A DNA stretch of 59,978 nt from a virus. Of this stretch, positions 15,452 to 26,800 are shown one piece after another; position 1 is the stretch's first letter; the number at the start of each line of letters is the position of its first letter. Made by a program: the position numbers and the translations under genes. Below the pieces are notes generated by a model that saw only the letters and a list, made by a program, of their open reading frames with translations, made no database searches and was not told where the DNA came from. The stretch is from positions 1 through 59,978 of the IMG/VR virus record IMGVR_UViG_3300044950_001033; one strand, 5' to 3'.

Positions 15452-18400
15452 ATGGGAAGTCCTTTAGATTATATTAATTCGGATGGTTTCAGAAAGAAAC
15501 TTATTGTTAGAAACTTAACACCTTATGCTAAGTCTCCTAACCGACCTACGCAACCAATTGATACAGAATATATTCAATCAGACACATCTGTACAAGATAG
15601 TCCTGACCAATTAATTGATATCCCATCATTTGCAAATCAATTATATCCTCTTAACCAATACGGTAATGAGGGTGGTTATGAACAAGTTCCTGACCCAAAC
15701 GCATTAATGAATACCAAATCAAATGAGGGCGAATATGGATTTCAAGATGCTCATATTGTAGACCAATCATTACCCGAATCTCAAAAATGGAAACCACTTA
15801 ATGTTTTTTCAAATGGTTCGCAAACACAAATTGATAGTGCCGAATTTTTTAATTCATTAGACAAACCACAAACCACAAACAACTATAACAATCAACCCTA
15901 TCCAACTACATTTGTACCATCATTTTATAGTCCTTTATCTATATTATTATCTCCTGACCCTTCAGGTAGTAATGGTTCGTTAAGTCAAGATAGTTTTATT
16001 GCTCGTTTAGGGGCTCAAACACTTAGACGTGAGTTTGAAGAAAGGATTGCAGCACAAATTTATCAAGACACAATAGGTCGCGCCAATATTTTAAATATTA
16101 ATAGTGGTTCTGATTTAGTTAACATTATATCAGGAAATGTTCCATTATTGGAGCCAAACTACACAATCACGGTAAATGCAAACCCAATTTTAGCGGCGGC
16201 TAATTTTGCGTTAAGATTAGGAGGTAGTATTTTACCAACATCTACAATACCAGGTTCTTATTTTGACCCTACCGTTAATCCTGGTCAACCAACGACAATA
16301 CAACAATTATCATTGGCCTTTGGACAAAGTACTGTTGGTAATTTCTTTAATAAGTTAATTGGTGCTGGACAGACAGGGTCTCAAATTTTTTATAACAATA
16401 CAGGTGCAGGACAAAAATCAAGATTGTTTAAAAATATTGATTATAACAAATACAAACCAAATTACGACAGAACTCTTATTGATAGAATTGGTGGTGCACT
16501 AACAGGTACTTTAACTAATAATAGTAATTTCTATGTTGGTAGTATAACATCAGACCCATCAAGAGTATTCTCACCAGGTGGAGATGTTCCTGTTAACGCT
16601 TTTGGACAAGAACAACAAACTCCTGTTTATGGTCCATCAGAGTTAGCACAACTATATGAAGGTCCAAGTAAAGAAATTCGTTTAGGAGCCAATGGTCCAA
16701 CATATAGTAACGGTGGTGGTATTGAGGGTGGATTTACATGGGTATCACCTAAATACAAAGGTAATGCTGGTAAGACAGTTGGTATTGGTGGTGAAATTAT
16801 AAACCAAGACCAAGACTTTAAACCTTCATCATATAATTCAACTGAGTCTACAGAAAGAACATTTAAACAAGGTTCAATATTAGACCAAACACAAAGAATT
16901 ATTGATAGTCAACCTCAAGGTGGTAGAAGATTACAACATGTTGGAAATGCTATTGACCAAGTAAGTAAAGTCTTTCATGATGGATATAAAGAAATGACTA
17001 AAGGTTCAATGGTTTATAAATATACAGGTGCTATTGGACAAGAGGTAGGTACAGAATATTGTAGAGTATTTGCCAAAGATATACCTTACTTACAATATAA
17101 TGACCTTCAAAAAGTTGATGGTATTACAGTTAACGGTAGAAGATTTGCAGATTCAGTATTAGATAATACATACAACCTTAATATAGCTCCAAACAAACAA
17201 GAAGGTGGGCAAGACTCTACAAATTTAATAGGTAGTGGGGTAAATGGTTACGCCAAAAAATATATGTTTTCTTTAGAAAACTTGGCGTGGAGAACCTCAA
17301 GCACTCCTGGGTATTCTGTTTCCGATTTGGCAATTTGTGAAAGAGGTCCAAACGGTGGTAGAGTTATGTGGTTTCCACCATATGGATTAACTTTTAGTGA
17401 ATCAGTTTCAACAAATTGGAATCAAAGTGATTTCTTAGGAAGACCTGAACCTGTTTATACATATAAAAGTACTCAAAGGACTGGTAGTTTAACTTGGAAA
17501 ATAGTTGTTGACCACCCATCTGTGTTAAATGTAATTGTTAATAAAGTATTAGCAAACGAAACAAATAAAACTAGAGTTAATAGTATTTTGGACTCATTCT
17601 TTGCGGGATGTAGAAAATACGATTTATATGAACTTGCCAAAAAATATGCTAATATACCTCCTGGAGAACTATCTTATTTACAAGACATTATTAGTTCAAA
17701 AGATGTGTCTAAGGAAGAATTAGAATATACTAAAGGTACCATTCAAACAGGAGATAAATCACCTGACGGAAGTACAGACCCAATTTCTCAAGTTGGAGGT
17801 GGTGGTAATACAAAAGATTATTTTAAAAAATATGTTAATGTAGGTGCTTATTTTGGAAATGATTTCCCAAAACCAAGTAATGTTTTAAATTATTCAAGTG
17901 AATATACTAGATATACATCTCCTGCTAATGTAACGATATACACAGGAAAAACTAATGGAGCTCAATTAGGAGAATTTTTTAACACTGTTGTTACTCCAAA
18001 CTATGATGTTTTAACTGCGATGACACTTGATTTGTCAACACAATTAAAACAATATCCTGATGGGATTGTTACGGTCATGATTGATTCGAGTTGTTCTGCA
18101 CCTGCGACACAAACATATAATGTTGAATTATCCAAACGAAGAATATCATCACTTAAGAAATTTTTTGAAGAAGATACTAATGTTGCTGCGTTTGTTACAC
18201 AAAAAAGATTAATCATTAAAGAAGGTAAAGCGTTTGGTGAAAATATTCAAAACACTCAGCCACGTATGGCAAATAGTTCTACAGGTCCATTTACCGCTGA
18301 CAATTTAACTAAACAAGGGACGACAGTAAATTGTACCGATAGTGATGTTAATACCCCTGGAGGTGATACACAAGCAGGGTCAAAAGACATTTTTACAACA

Positions 18401-20503
18401 GCCGCGATGGCTTGTAGGAGAGCTTACATATCGGCAATTGAGTCAACATTAAACGCACCTAAATCACCTCCTGTACCACAATATACAGAAGTTACGGTTG
18501 GTAATGTTGTGACAAAAACAGTTAAAGAAGAAGTAATTACTCAAGAAAGAAGACCATACGATAATATAACTAAAAGAGTTTTAAGGTCTTTATTATCGGA
18601 GTGTGATTATTTTGAAACAATTAAGACTGAAACTCCAATGGTTTATGATAACCTTAAAGATAAGTTGAAATTTTTCCAACCAGCATTTCACTCAACAACA
18701 CCGGAAGGGTTGAATACAAGACTTACATTTTTACAACAATGTATGAGACCTGGGAATACTATACCAACAATAAAACAAAATACACCTCAAAGTAAACCCG
18801 TGTTAGAATATAATAACGCTATTAACACGGCTTTCGGTGCTCCACCGGTATTAATTTTAAGAATTGGGGATTTTTATAATACAAAAATTATCCCAACTTC
18901 ATTGGCATTAACATATGAACAATTGGATATTAATCCTGAAGGGATTGGTGTGCAACCAATGATTGCCAATGTAACAATGGCGTTCAATTTTGTTGGTGGT
19001 AGTGGATTAAAAGAATCTGTAGATAAATTACAAAACGCTTTGACATTTAACTATTATGCAAATACAGAAATATATGATGATAGGTCTGATGTTACTTCAA
19101 ATAAGGAATTATTAAAAGTATTGGATAAAGAATTTTTAGCGTTAAATAATCCGCCGGCACCTCCTGCTGTTAATCAGGCAGAACCTAATGCCGGTCAGGA
19201 TAATAATGGAACGGTTGGAAAAATAACTAGTAATAATATTACCGCTAGTGGTGAAACGGGAACATTAAATTATTCAGAATTTATGGATAAAGTAGTTAAA
19301 GATACTCAAACATATTTTACTACTGTTGTTAATAAAACAAAAGAAACCGTTAGTCAATATAATAATGCGGTTCGTCAACAATGGATGTTACAACGCTCGT
19401 ACACACAGGGTAAATTAAATGTTGATAATGAAATCCCTGTTGTTCTTTTTGGTAAACCTAGTGGTGTTGAAAAAAGATTTGATGAAATTTTTGGAGCATT
19501 TGAAAAAAACATTAAAAATGATAATGACCCATTTATAGAGTTTATAAGTGCACCAATTAGAGACTTCTCTAAAAGATTAATTTCAACAGTACAAGACAAT
19601 TATTTTAATTTTGTTAAAAATAAAAGAAGTGCATTTCAAAACGCAATTTTTAAAATCACCCAAGATTTAACAACTATTGAACAAAGTTATCTTCAAACAA
19701 TGGGTAAAACAAATCTTATTACTTTTGCTGGAACCTTAAATAATGGAACTGATGGGTTACAAGGTAGTACGGGTAATGCCAAAGTTTATGTGACTTCAGG
19801 TACAACAAAAGTGTCAACATCTTCCTCAGGTGCCGACACATTAATAGAATTAGTGGATGATGTTAAAAAAATACAACTCGGTATTAAAAACTTTAATCAA
19901 GTTATTGGGACCGACTCAACATTTGTATATCCTGCAGATAGTAAAGAATATACAGGTACTTTAGTTTTTAGTGTTAGTGATGGGATATCAAAAGCGACAA
20001 CTGTTGAACAAGTTTTTGTACCTTTTAGTAAAAATTCGTTATTTGATAATGTATCATTTAAACAAGAATATATGATTTTATCAGACGATATACTTGATGA
20101 TAAAAAATATCAAACATTTAAAACGGCAATAATTGGTAATATAATTGGTAATAAATCAATAATTGGTAAGGGGGCTGACAATATCGATGCGGTATTTGAC
20201 GCATATTGGTTGACTGTTACAAAACCTGTTTTCTTAGGGGAGAATAATATAACTAAATCTTTTATTGAAAATATGGAAAAAACAAAATTAAAAGACTTTT
20301 TAATTTATACACCATTTACTACTAAAACAAGGGAATTTACATATACTATTGAAAATAGCGCGTCTGAAGATAAGGTAAAATCACAAAAAAATATGATTAA
20401 AGGTTTAGGGGCGACAACAAATCAAAACACAAATAAAAACACTTGGAATGATACTGATGGTAATACGACAGGAGCATACATTTCTAAAGCAAAATTAAAC
20501 TAA
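15452..20503 (+). CDS. Large baseplate/tail structural protein with OmpA-like domain
   Basis: This 1683-residue protein is a probable baseplate component, as it lies between the tape measure and the hub genes. The N-terminal 500 residues are rich in Asn, Gln, Pro and Gly and look extended. At about 600-700, GLTFSESVSTNW followed by TGSLTWKIVVDHPS resembles a domain common in T4-like tail proteins. At about 830-935 there is an OmpA/MotB-like peptidoglycan-binding pattern: VTVMIDSS, then YNVELSKRRISSLKKFF and IIKEGKAFGE. A basic/helical stretch and a Ser/Thr-rich region follow. The stop overlaps the next ATG by one base. The structural role is fairly sure, while the OmpA-like call rests on pattern only. 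Confidence 0.72.
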   Translation: MGSPLDYINSDGFRKKLIVRNLTPYAKSPNRPTQPIDTEYIQSDTSVQDSPDQLIDIPSFANQLYPLNQYGNEGGYEQVPDPNALMNTKSNEGEYGFQDAHIVDQSLPESQKWKPLNVFSNGSQTQIDSAEFFNSLDKPQTTNNYNNQPYPTTFVPSFYSPLSILLSPDPSGSNGSLSQDSFIARLGAQTLRREFEERIAAQIYQDTIGRANILNINSGSDLVNIISGNVPLLEPNYTITVNANPILAAANFALRLGGSILPTSTIPGSYFDPTVNPGQPTTIQQLSLAFGQSTVGNFFNKLIGAGQTGSQIFYNNTGAGQKSRLFKNIDYNKYKPNYDRTLIDRIGGALTGTLTNNSNFYVGSITSDPSRVFSPGGDVPVNAFGQEQQTPVYGPSELAQLYEGPSKEIRLGANGPTYSNGGGIEGGFTWVSPKYKGNAGKTVGIGGEIINQDQDFKPSSYNSTESTERTFKQGSILDQTQRIIDSQPQGGRRLQHVGNAIDQVSKVFHDGYKEMTKGSMVYKYTGAIGQEVGTEYCRVFAKDIPYLQYNDLQKVDGITVNGRRFADSVLDNTYNLNIAPNKQEGGQDSTNLIGSGVNGYAKKYMFSLENLAWRTSSTPGYSVSDLAICERGPNGGRVMWFPPYGLTFSESVSTNWNQSDFLGRPEPVYTYKSTQRTGSLTWKIVVDHPSVLNVIVNKVLANETNKTRVNSILDSFFAGCRKYDLYELAKKYANIPPGELSYLQDIISSKDVSKEELEYTKGTIQTGDKSPDGSTDPISQVGGGGNTKDYFKKYVNVGAYFGNDFPKPSNVLNYSSEYTRYTSPANVTIYTGKTNGAQLGEFFNTVVTPNYDVLTAMTLDLSTQLKQYPDGIVTVMIDSSCSAPATQTYNVELSKRRISSLKKFFEEDTNVAAFVTQKRLIIKEGKAFGENIQNTQPRMANSSTGPFTADNLTKQGTTVNCTDSDVNTPGGDTQAGSKDIFTTAAMACRRAYISAIESTLNAPKSPPVPQYTEVTVGNVVTKTVKEEVITQERRPYDNITKRVLRSLLSECDYFETIKTETPMVYDNLKDKLKFFQPAFHSTTPEGLNTRLTFLQQCMRPGNTIPTIKQNTPQSKPVLEYNNAINTAFGAPPVLILRIGDFYNTKIIPTSLALTYEQLDINPEGIGVQPMIANVTMAFNFVGGSGLKESVDKLQNALTFNYYANTEIYDDRSDVTSNKELLKVLDKEFLALNNPPAPPAVNQAEPNAGQDNNGTVGKITSNNITASGETGTLNYSEFMDKVVKDTQTYFTTVVNKTKETVSQYNNAVRQQWMLQRSYTQGKLNVDNEIPVVLFGKPSGVEKRFDEIFGAFEKNIKNDNDPFIEFISAPIRDFSKRLISTVQDNYFNFVKNKRSAFQNAIFKITQDLTTIEQSYLQTMGKTNLITFAGTLNNGTDGLQGSTGNAKVYVTSGTTKVSTSSSGADTLIELVDDVKKIQLGIKNFNQVIGTDSTFVYPADSKEYTGTLVFSVSDGISKATTVEQVFVPFSKNSLFDNVSFKQEYMILSDDILDDKKYQTFKTAIIGNIIGNKSIIGKGADNIDAVFDAYWLTVTKPVFLGENNITKSFIENMEKTKLKDFLIYTPFTTKTREFTYTIENSASEDKVKSQKNMIKGLGATTNQNTNKNTWNDTDGNTTGAYISKAKLN

Positions 20504-20826
20504 TGGCATTTCAATACTGGAATAGATATAGTGATTTTTTAATTAACGGAGAACAAACCGTTGTACCGTATGTGCCAATCGCCCAAAAATCTACGGATAA
20601 AGCTTACATCTATAAAGTCGCTCAAAGTAGATTAGATAAAGTTTCTCAAGAGTATTACAATTCACCATACTTTAGTTGGTTAATACTCCAAGCTAATCCA
20701 CAATTTGGTGGACTTGAAAACAACATATATGATGGTGCTATATTGATAATTCCTTTTCCATTACTACCTTCATTACAGGATTATAAGGCAGCGTTAGAAA
20801 ATCATTTTTATTATTATGGTAGGTAA
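20503..20826 (+). CDS. LysM-like baseplate wedge protein (gp53-like)
   Basis: This 107-residue protein has a LysM-like core: YKVAQSRLDKVSQEYYNSPY, then FSWLILQANP and a final GAILIIPFPL strand. T4 gp53 and the short LysM-type tail proteins of other contractile systems share the idea of a residue run such as RLDKISQKYYGNPYYWWLI followed by a glycine-anchored IxIP end. These proteins clamp baseplate or tube parts together. The gene overlaps the preceding stop by one base and the following gene by eleven bases, so it is tightly coupled to both large baseplate proteins. The LysM-like fold is well supported; the exact T4 counterpart is less certain. Confidence 0.7.
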   Translation: MAFQYWNRYSDFLINGEQTVVPYVPIAQKSTDKAYIYKVAQSRLDKVSQEYYNSPYFSWLILQANPQFGGLENNIYDGAILIIPFPLLPSLQDYKAALENHFYYYGR

Positions 20827-23800
20827 TTTAGGACCGGACAACAGCGGAAACATATATGTTGAATTTGACTATAACAATTTAATAGTTGTTGACCCAAACA
20901 AAACAACTAAAGATGGTCAAGTTTCTGAAAGATTAGTTGACCACGAAAATCTTGTTATGTATGCGAATTTGGAAGCGGAAGTACTTCCAAGAACAAAACT
21001 TGCGGTAGGGATAAGTCCTGAAGATAGTGGGATAAGAACAATTTCTGTTGCTAAAATGAATTTTTTAAAACCAGGTAAAAATGATTATCTTGGAACGGGA
21101 TATTATGACGAACTAACAGGACAAAATGTTACAAAATTTGATGGAACTAACCAACCACTACAAGTAGGTGTAATACCTAAAAATGGGGATAAACCATATT
21201 ATACTAATACGGTTTCAAATGAAACAAATGTAATGGATAATGGGTTATTAGGTATTACCCAAATACATGTTACAACAAATACGTCATTTATACCATCTGT
21301 AACTATGGAATTAGAAGATGTTCAAGGTAAGGCATTATTTCAATTAGGTAACAACTCTCCTTATTCTGCCTTTTTTAATTTACCATATCCAGTATTTTAT
21401 TTAACACTAAAAGGTTATTACGGACAGGCGATTAGATACCAATTAAACTTAGAAAAATTTAACGCTAGATTTAATTCGGTAAGCGGTAATTACCAAGTTT
21501 CATTAACTTTTAAAGGATATAAGTTTAATATATTAAATGAGATTGCTATGGGTCATCTTTTGGCAACACCACACATGTTTTCTCAGACATTTAATATAAG
21601 TCAATCTCCTGTTGGTCCACAACAAACAAATAGGGCAACTGAATCACAATCTAAGACTCAAGCGGCAAAGGCGTTTAATAATGTTAATAGTTCTGATGCG
21701 GTTGTGACTGAGTTAATTGCGGAAAAAGGATATCAAAAAATTGCCGAAGTTTATAGTGAATATAAAGCTAAAGGACTAATTTCAAAAGATTTACCGGAAT
21801 TAACAATAGTCCAATTAATGTCTAAATTAGAACAGTTTGAAAAATTAATTACTGCGTCTTTTGATAAAACTGAAGTTGGGTCATTAACAAATATTAGAAA
21901 TTATAAAGGAATATTAACCCAATATTTTTCAAATGTTAGAGGGGCAACAAGTTCTTGGTTTAATACATATTTAAATCCAAATCCAATAATTTTGAAGGGT
22001 GGTGATAAAACCTATGTTTTTAAAAATAGTGACCCCGGTCTTCATGTTACCGCTATTTCATTATTAGAAAGTAATATTAAAAAATATAATGAAGGGTTGG
22101 CAGAAAATCCAACATTAGGTACTAATGGCACGGCACCAATACCTAATCCAATTACCCTTAAAATGATTAAAATTGACCCGCCATTAGACTCTAATGTTGA
22201 TTGGGTTGCAACAGCAACCGCACAAACGGGAAATTATAAACCAAGTAAAGAAGTTGTTGATTCGGTTTACAATCAATATATTCCAATATTCACACCAGCT
22301 ATTAATGAAACAATAGTTAATGGAAAACCTCAACGTACAGAAATTAAACCTTCATTTTTTGTGTTTGAAGGTAATGGTAGATTTGATTCAACAATATCGT
22401 CTTTAGAAACACAGGCAAATAAAAAATTATCTGAGTACGAAACAAAGATTACTGCGGAATTATTAAGAAAAATTGAAGATAAAGACACAGGACTTGGGTT
22501 TAAGCCAACAGTAAGAAACATTATTGCGGTTATTATGGCGTCTGCAGAAGGGTTTATTAGATTAATGGATGACACGCATACCAAAGCGTGGAATGTAAAA
22601 TATGACCCTGTTAGAAAACAAGCTATTTTAGATAATCCTTCATCGGCACCTAGTTCTGAAACAAGAGACCACGTAGTACAAACACAAGGTTCGTTATTAG
22701 GTAATACCGCGGCTGAGAATTCTCAAATCCCTGTATACCCATGGCCACAATATTTTGTTGAGACATCTGATGATAAAAAAGGTAGATTCCAATTAAAGTA
22801 TCTTGCAGACCCAACAGAAATTGATAAAACTGATGGGGGTAATTATGCTAAATGGCCTGAAGTTCAATTTGTTGAAGAGTACATGAAAGGACTTACAATG
22901 AAGTTTCAATCACCAATTGCTCCGCCACCATTAGAAACGGAAAGAGAAACTAATATAATTAATATTAATGCGATTGAATTTCCTTCGACAGGAATTGCAT
23001 ATCGTAATAAAGAAGAAATTAAATTTTTCTATGAGATATGGGAAAGACAATTTTTGACTGCTCATTATTCAGGATTTGTAAGGGCTAATTTAAATCAAAT
23101 TCAAGATTTAATTAAACTTAATGTTGAGGCGGAAATTAGTAATGTTAAAAATGGTTTAGGATTAAGTTCTCCTTATATTACATTTACATTAAAAAATTAT
23201 GGGTTAAACGCGGCTTCCTATCCGGATTTCTTAAAGAATATCTCAAATATGGGAACAGGCCGAGCATACCAAGATTATGTTAGAGATTTCTTTGTTACAC
23301 CATATCTTAAAACTATTACTGAAGATTCTTTCAGTATATTAGGTGTTGAAGATATTGGTAAAATTCCACAGACAACAACAAAATCAGAAGGACTTAAAAA
23401 GTTAATAGACAATGCGCCTAACGACCCAATGATTGTTGATACAATACCATACACAGACCAAACATGGTGTGCAAACAATTTAAATCAAGGGGCGAGCTCT
23501 ACGGGTAATCAAGTATATGGAACTAAAAAAAGTTTGATGATATTTGAACCAAGAAAAATTATTGCAAATTTTAATAATGTTTTTGACTTTAAAAATAATA
23601 GACCTGTAACAAACTTTTCATATTTATTAGGTCAAAATCCTACAATTCTTGCACTTTCATCAATGTTATTTGGTTTAGGGTTATCCGGTTTTTATGATAC
23701 AAGGGAGTCTGACGATTTTATTGCAACTGAAGGATATGTTTATGGAGCCACTCCAACAGGAATATTAAGTCCAAGAACAACAACGTCCATGTTGAATACT

Positions 23801-26800
23801 CCGTATTTTGTTAACGCTATTCAAAACGGTGTAGATAATTCAAGAATTTCAGGTAACACTTATCCATATACTCAAGCCGCGTATTTATTCATTAATTCAT
23901 TACCATTAGCAACTTTAAGAGAAAAATATAAATCAGTATCAGATAATAATACTGTAACTGAATTAGATTACATATCATCTTGTTTTAAAAAGTTTGGTGC
24001 AATACATAAAATACCGTATGCTTGGATATTAAAATACGGGTCAATATGGTATAGATATAAAACGTACAAACAAACAGGTACTGATATATTAAAAACTGCT
24101 TGGAAAAATTTTGATTATTCCAAAAATTATAATCCGATAGTTCCGGTAACAACGGGTACCACAACAGGGACCACTACAACAGGGGTGATAATTACAGGTA
24201 CAACAAGTACGTCAGTAGAATATAAATTTAAATACAATGGTGTTAATAGAAATGTTGTTTTACAAAGTGAAACATCTATAGATGTTGATATGCAAGTTGG
24301 ATTTTATCCAAAATTAATTAACGATTTTAATTTCTTTTATAATGGATATGATTTGTATACGGGTTATACAAATAGTGAAATACAACAAAGTGTTAATGAT
24401 GGATTAAAAATGTATAATTTTTTAGGTTCAAATATCAATAATGGTAAACAAAATGGTAAAAATTTAAGATTAATAACATGGTCTGTAATGTTACCAAATA
24501 ATGTACCTGAAGATGATGAAGATTGCGACCCAACAAATAATACTAAAGGTGCAACTTATTATGTTGTTCCATCATTTGGAACATCATTTAACCAAACTAT
24601 TGATACTTGTATGACGGGTGAAACTACATCACCAGGAACTAAAGTTAATCTTACAAACAATACTAGTGTTTATAATGGTTCTGTTAGATGTTTATGGCCG
24701 GCAACTAATTTTGGGTATTATGATAATAATCAAATTGCATATCCTGACCCATATTCATATATTAATAACATAACAACAGGGAGCGACCAATCACCAGTAC
24801 AATTTTTAACTGATAACAATTACTCAAAGATTGAAGAAATATTTTCGGTTTTTGATAAAAAAATATTGGATTCTTTTGAAGAAGAATTTTTAAATTGGTG
24901 TAAACCTGATACTGACATTAATTTGAGTAAAGAGATTGTGACTTTTAATCAAAGCCCTATTAATCTTAATTCATCGTTTAGAAACTTCCAAGCGTTATTT
25001 AAAACATTAATGGAAGTTCCTGCCAAAACCACAAGTGAGTTAGAATCAGATTATTTTAATAATGTTACTACTAAACAATATGATGTCTTTAGTAATAGTA
25101 TTACTAATTTTATGCAATATGATATTCTTATTAGATATGGTAATCCGTCAAATTATAACCGAAGAATTCTTAATTCTTATTTATCATTTAATGGACAAAT
25201 TGAAGTTGCGGACCCTATAACATTTAATTCATATGTTAAAAATAGTTTACCGTCTAGTGTCGGTGGAATAACATTACAACAATCACAAATTAATAACCCG
25301 ACAGCATGGTTTGAGTTACAAACACAGGTAGGGTTTTCAACAATAGAGAATGTTTTTTATAGTTCTAATGGTTCGTATATTACCGACTTTTTTATTGATA
25401 ATAACATAGAGTTTACCGCACAGAATGTAATATTATTGGCACCAATAATTAAAATGTATGCTACTCAAAAATTAAAATCGCCAACAATTGCCGTTGCTCA
25501 ATTTAAAAATGAGTTAAAAAAATATTTGGATTTAGAATCTACTTTACAAGGTAACTTTTTAAATGGTTTATTATCTGGGTTAAACGCAATATTACCTAAT
25601 CAACAACAAGTACCTGAAAGAACAGTACAAAGTGTTATAAGTGGAGACCAAAGTAAAGTTGAGAATTATGAAGTTTTTAAGGCGTTAAATGACAAATGGA
25701 TATCAGGTGGTGACTATACAACCAAAACTTTATTTGAAGATATAATGTTTTTAGATAGGGCATCAAGAAATATTGGGGACACTCTTTTAATTGATATCTT
25801 TGATTTGAAATATATGTTTGGTGTTGGGGGAAAAGAAGGTGAGTATTCTTTAAATAATGCTATGAGTGTTTATACGTTCATTAGTGGTATTCTTATTAAG
25901 AATAATTTTAATGTAATGAACCTGCCCGCGTATGTTAATTTTTATAATGTACAAGATGCTGACGGGATTAAAACACCATTAGGTAGTGGAGGGTCTTTAG
26001 CATTTGCAGATAGTTTATGGGGGACTTTCTTGGATGTTGATTATAGAAAATCAGGTCCTAAAATGGTTTGTTTTTATGCGGGTAAACCATCACAATATTT
26101 AGATTTACCTAAAGGTAATTTTAAATTTAGAGATGATGCGTTTGAGATGAGAAGAGCCTCTGAAAATCCTTTACTTGAAAATTTACAAGGTAAAACAGAT
26201 TGGGCTGTTTCTAATAAGTGTGTGGGATTTACCGTAGATATTGGGATTAGTAATCAAAATATATTTTATTCATTTAGTGTATCTCAAGATAATGGAGTGG
26301 CAACTTCAGAATCAATTAATACTCAATTGAATATGGTTGACCAAGCGTCAGGAAGACAAAGTGCTACTCAAAATGTTAGTTTATACAATCTTTATAAAAA
26401 TAGAAGTTATAAATGTACTGTTGTGTCATTAGGTAATGCGTTGATACAACCAACAATGTACTTTAATCTTAGACATGTTCCAATGTTTAATGGACCTTAT
26501 ATGATTCAATCTGTTGACCATAGTATTCAATCGGGTAACTTCCAAACAACTTTTACAGGTATTAGACAAGGGGTATTTGATTTACCTGCGATTGATACTT
26601 TCTTACAAAGTATTAATCAAAATCTTTTGACTAAACTTGAAGAAATTTTAAAAATTAATAAAGATAGTGTAACTATTAGTGGTACCACAAATGCGATTAA
26701 GAGTACTCAAGTACCACAAAAGGCGGACAATACTTTAGATACAACAAACGCTTGTGTTTCTAATCTTAATAGTTCATTTGCCGCTGGATACCAAAGTGTT

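Noticed and set aside
22330-23478. Minus-strand open frames inside the giant hub gene
   Set aside because: They are unrelated to each other, have no motif or start signal, and lie antisense to a continuous coding frame.
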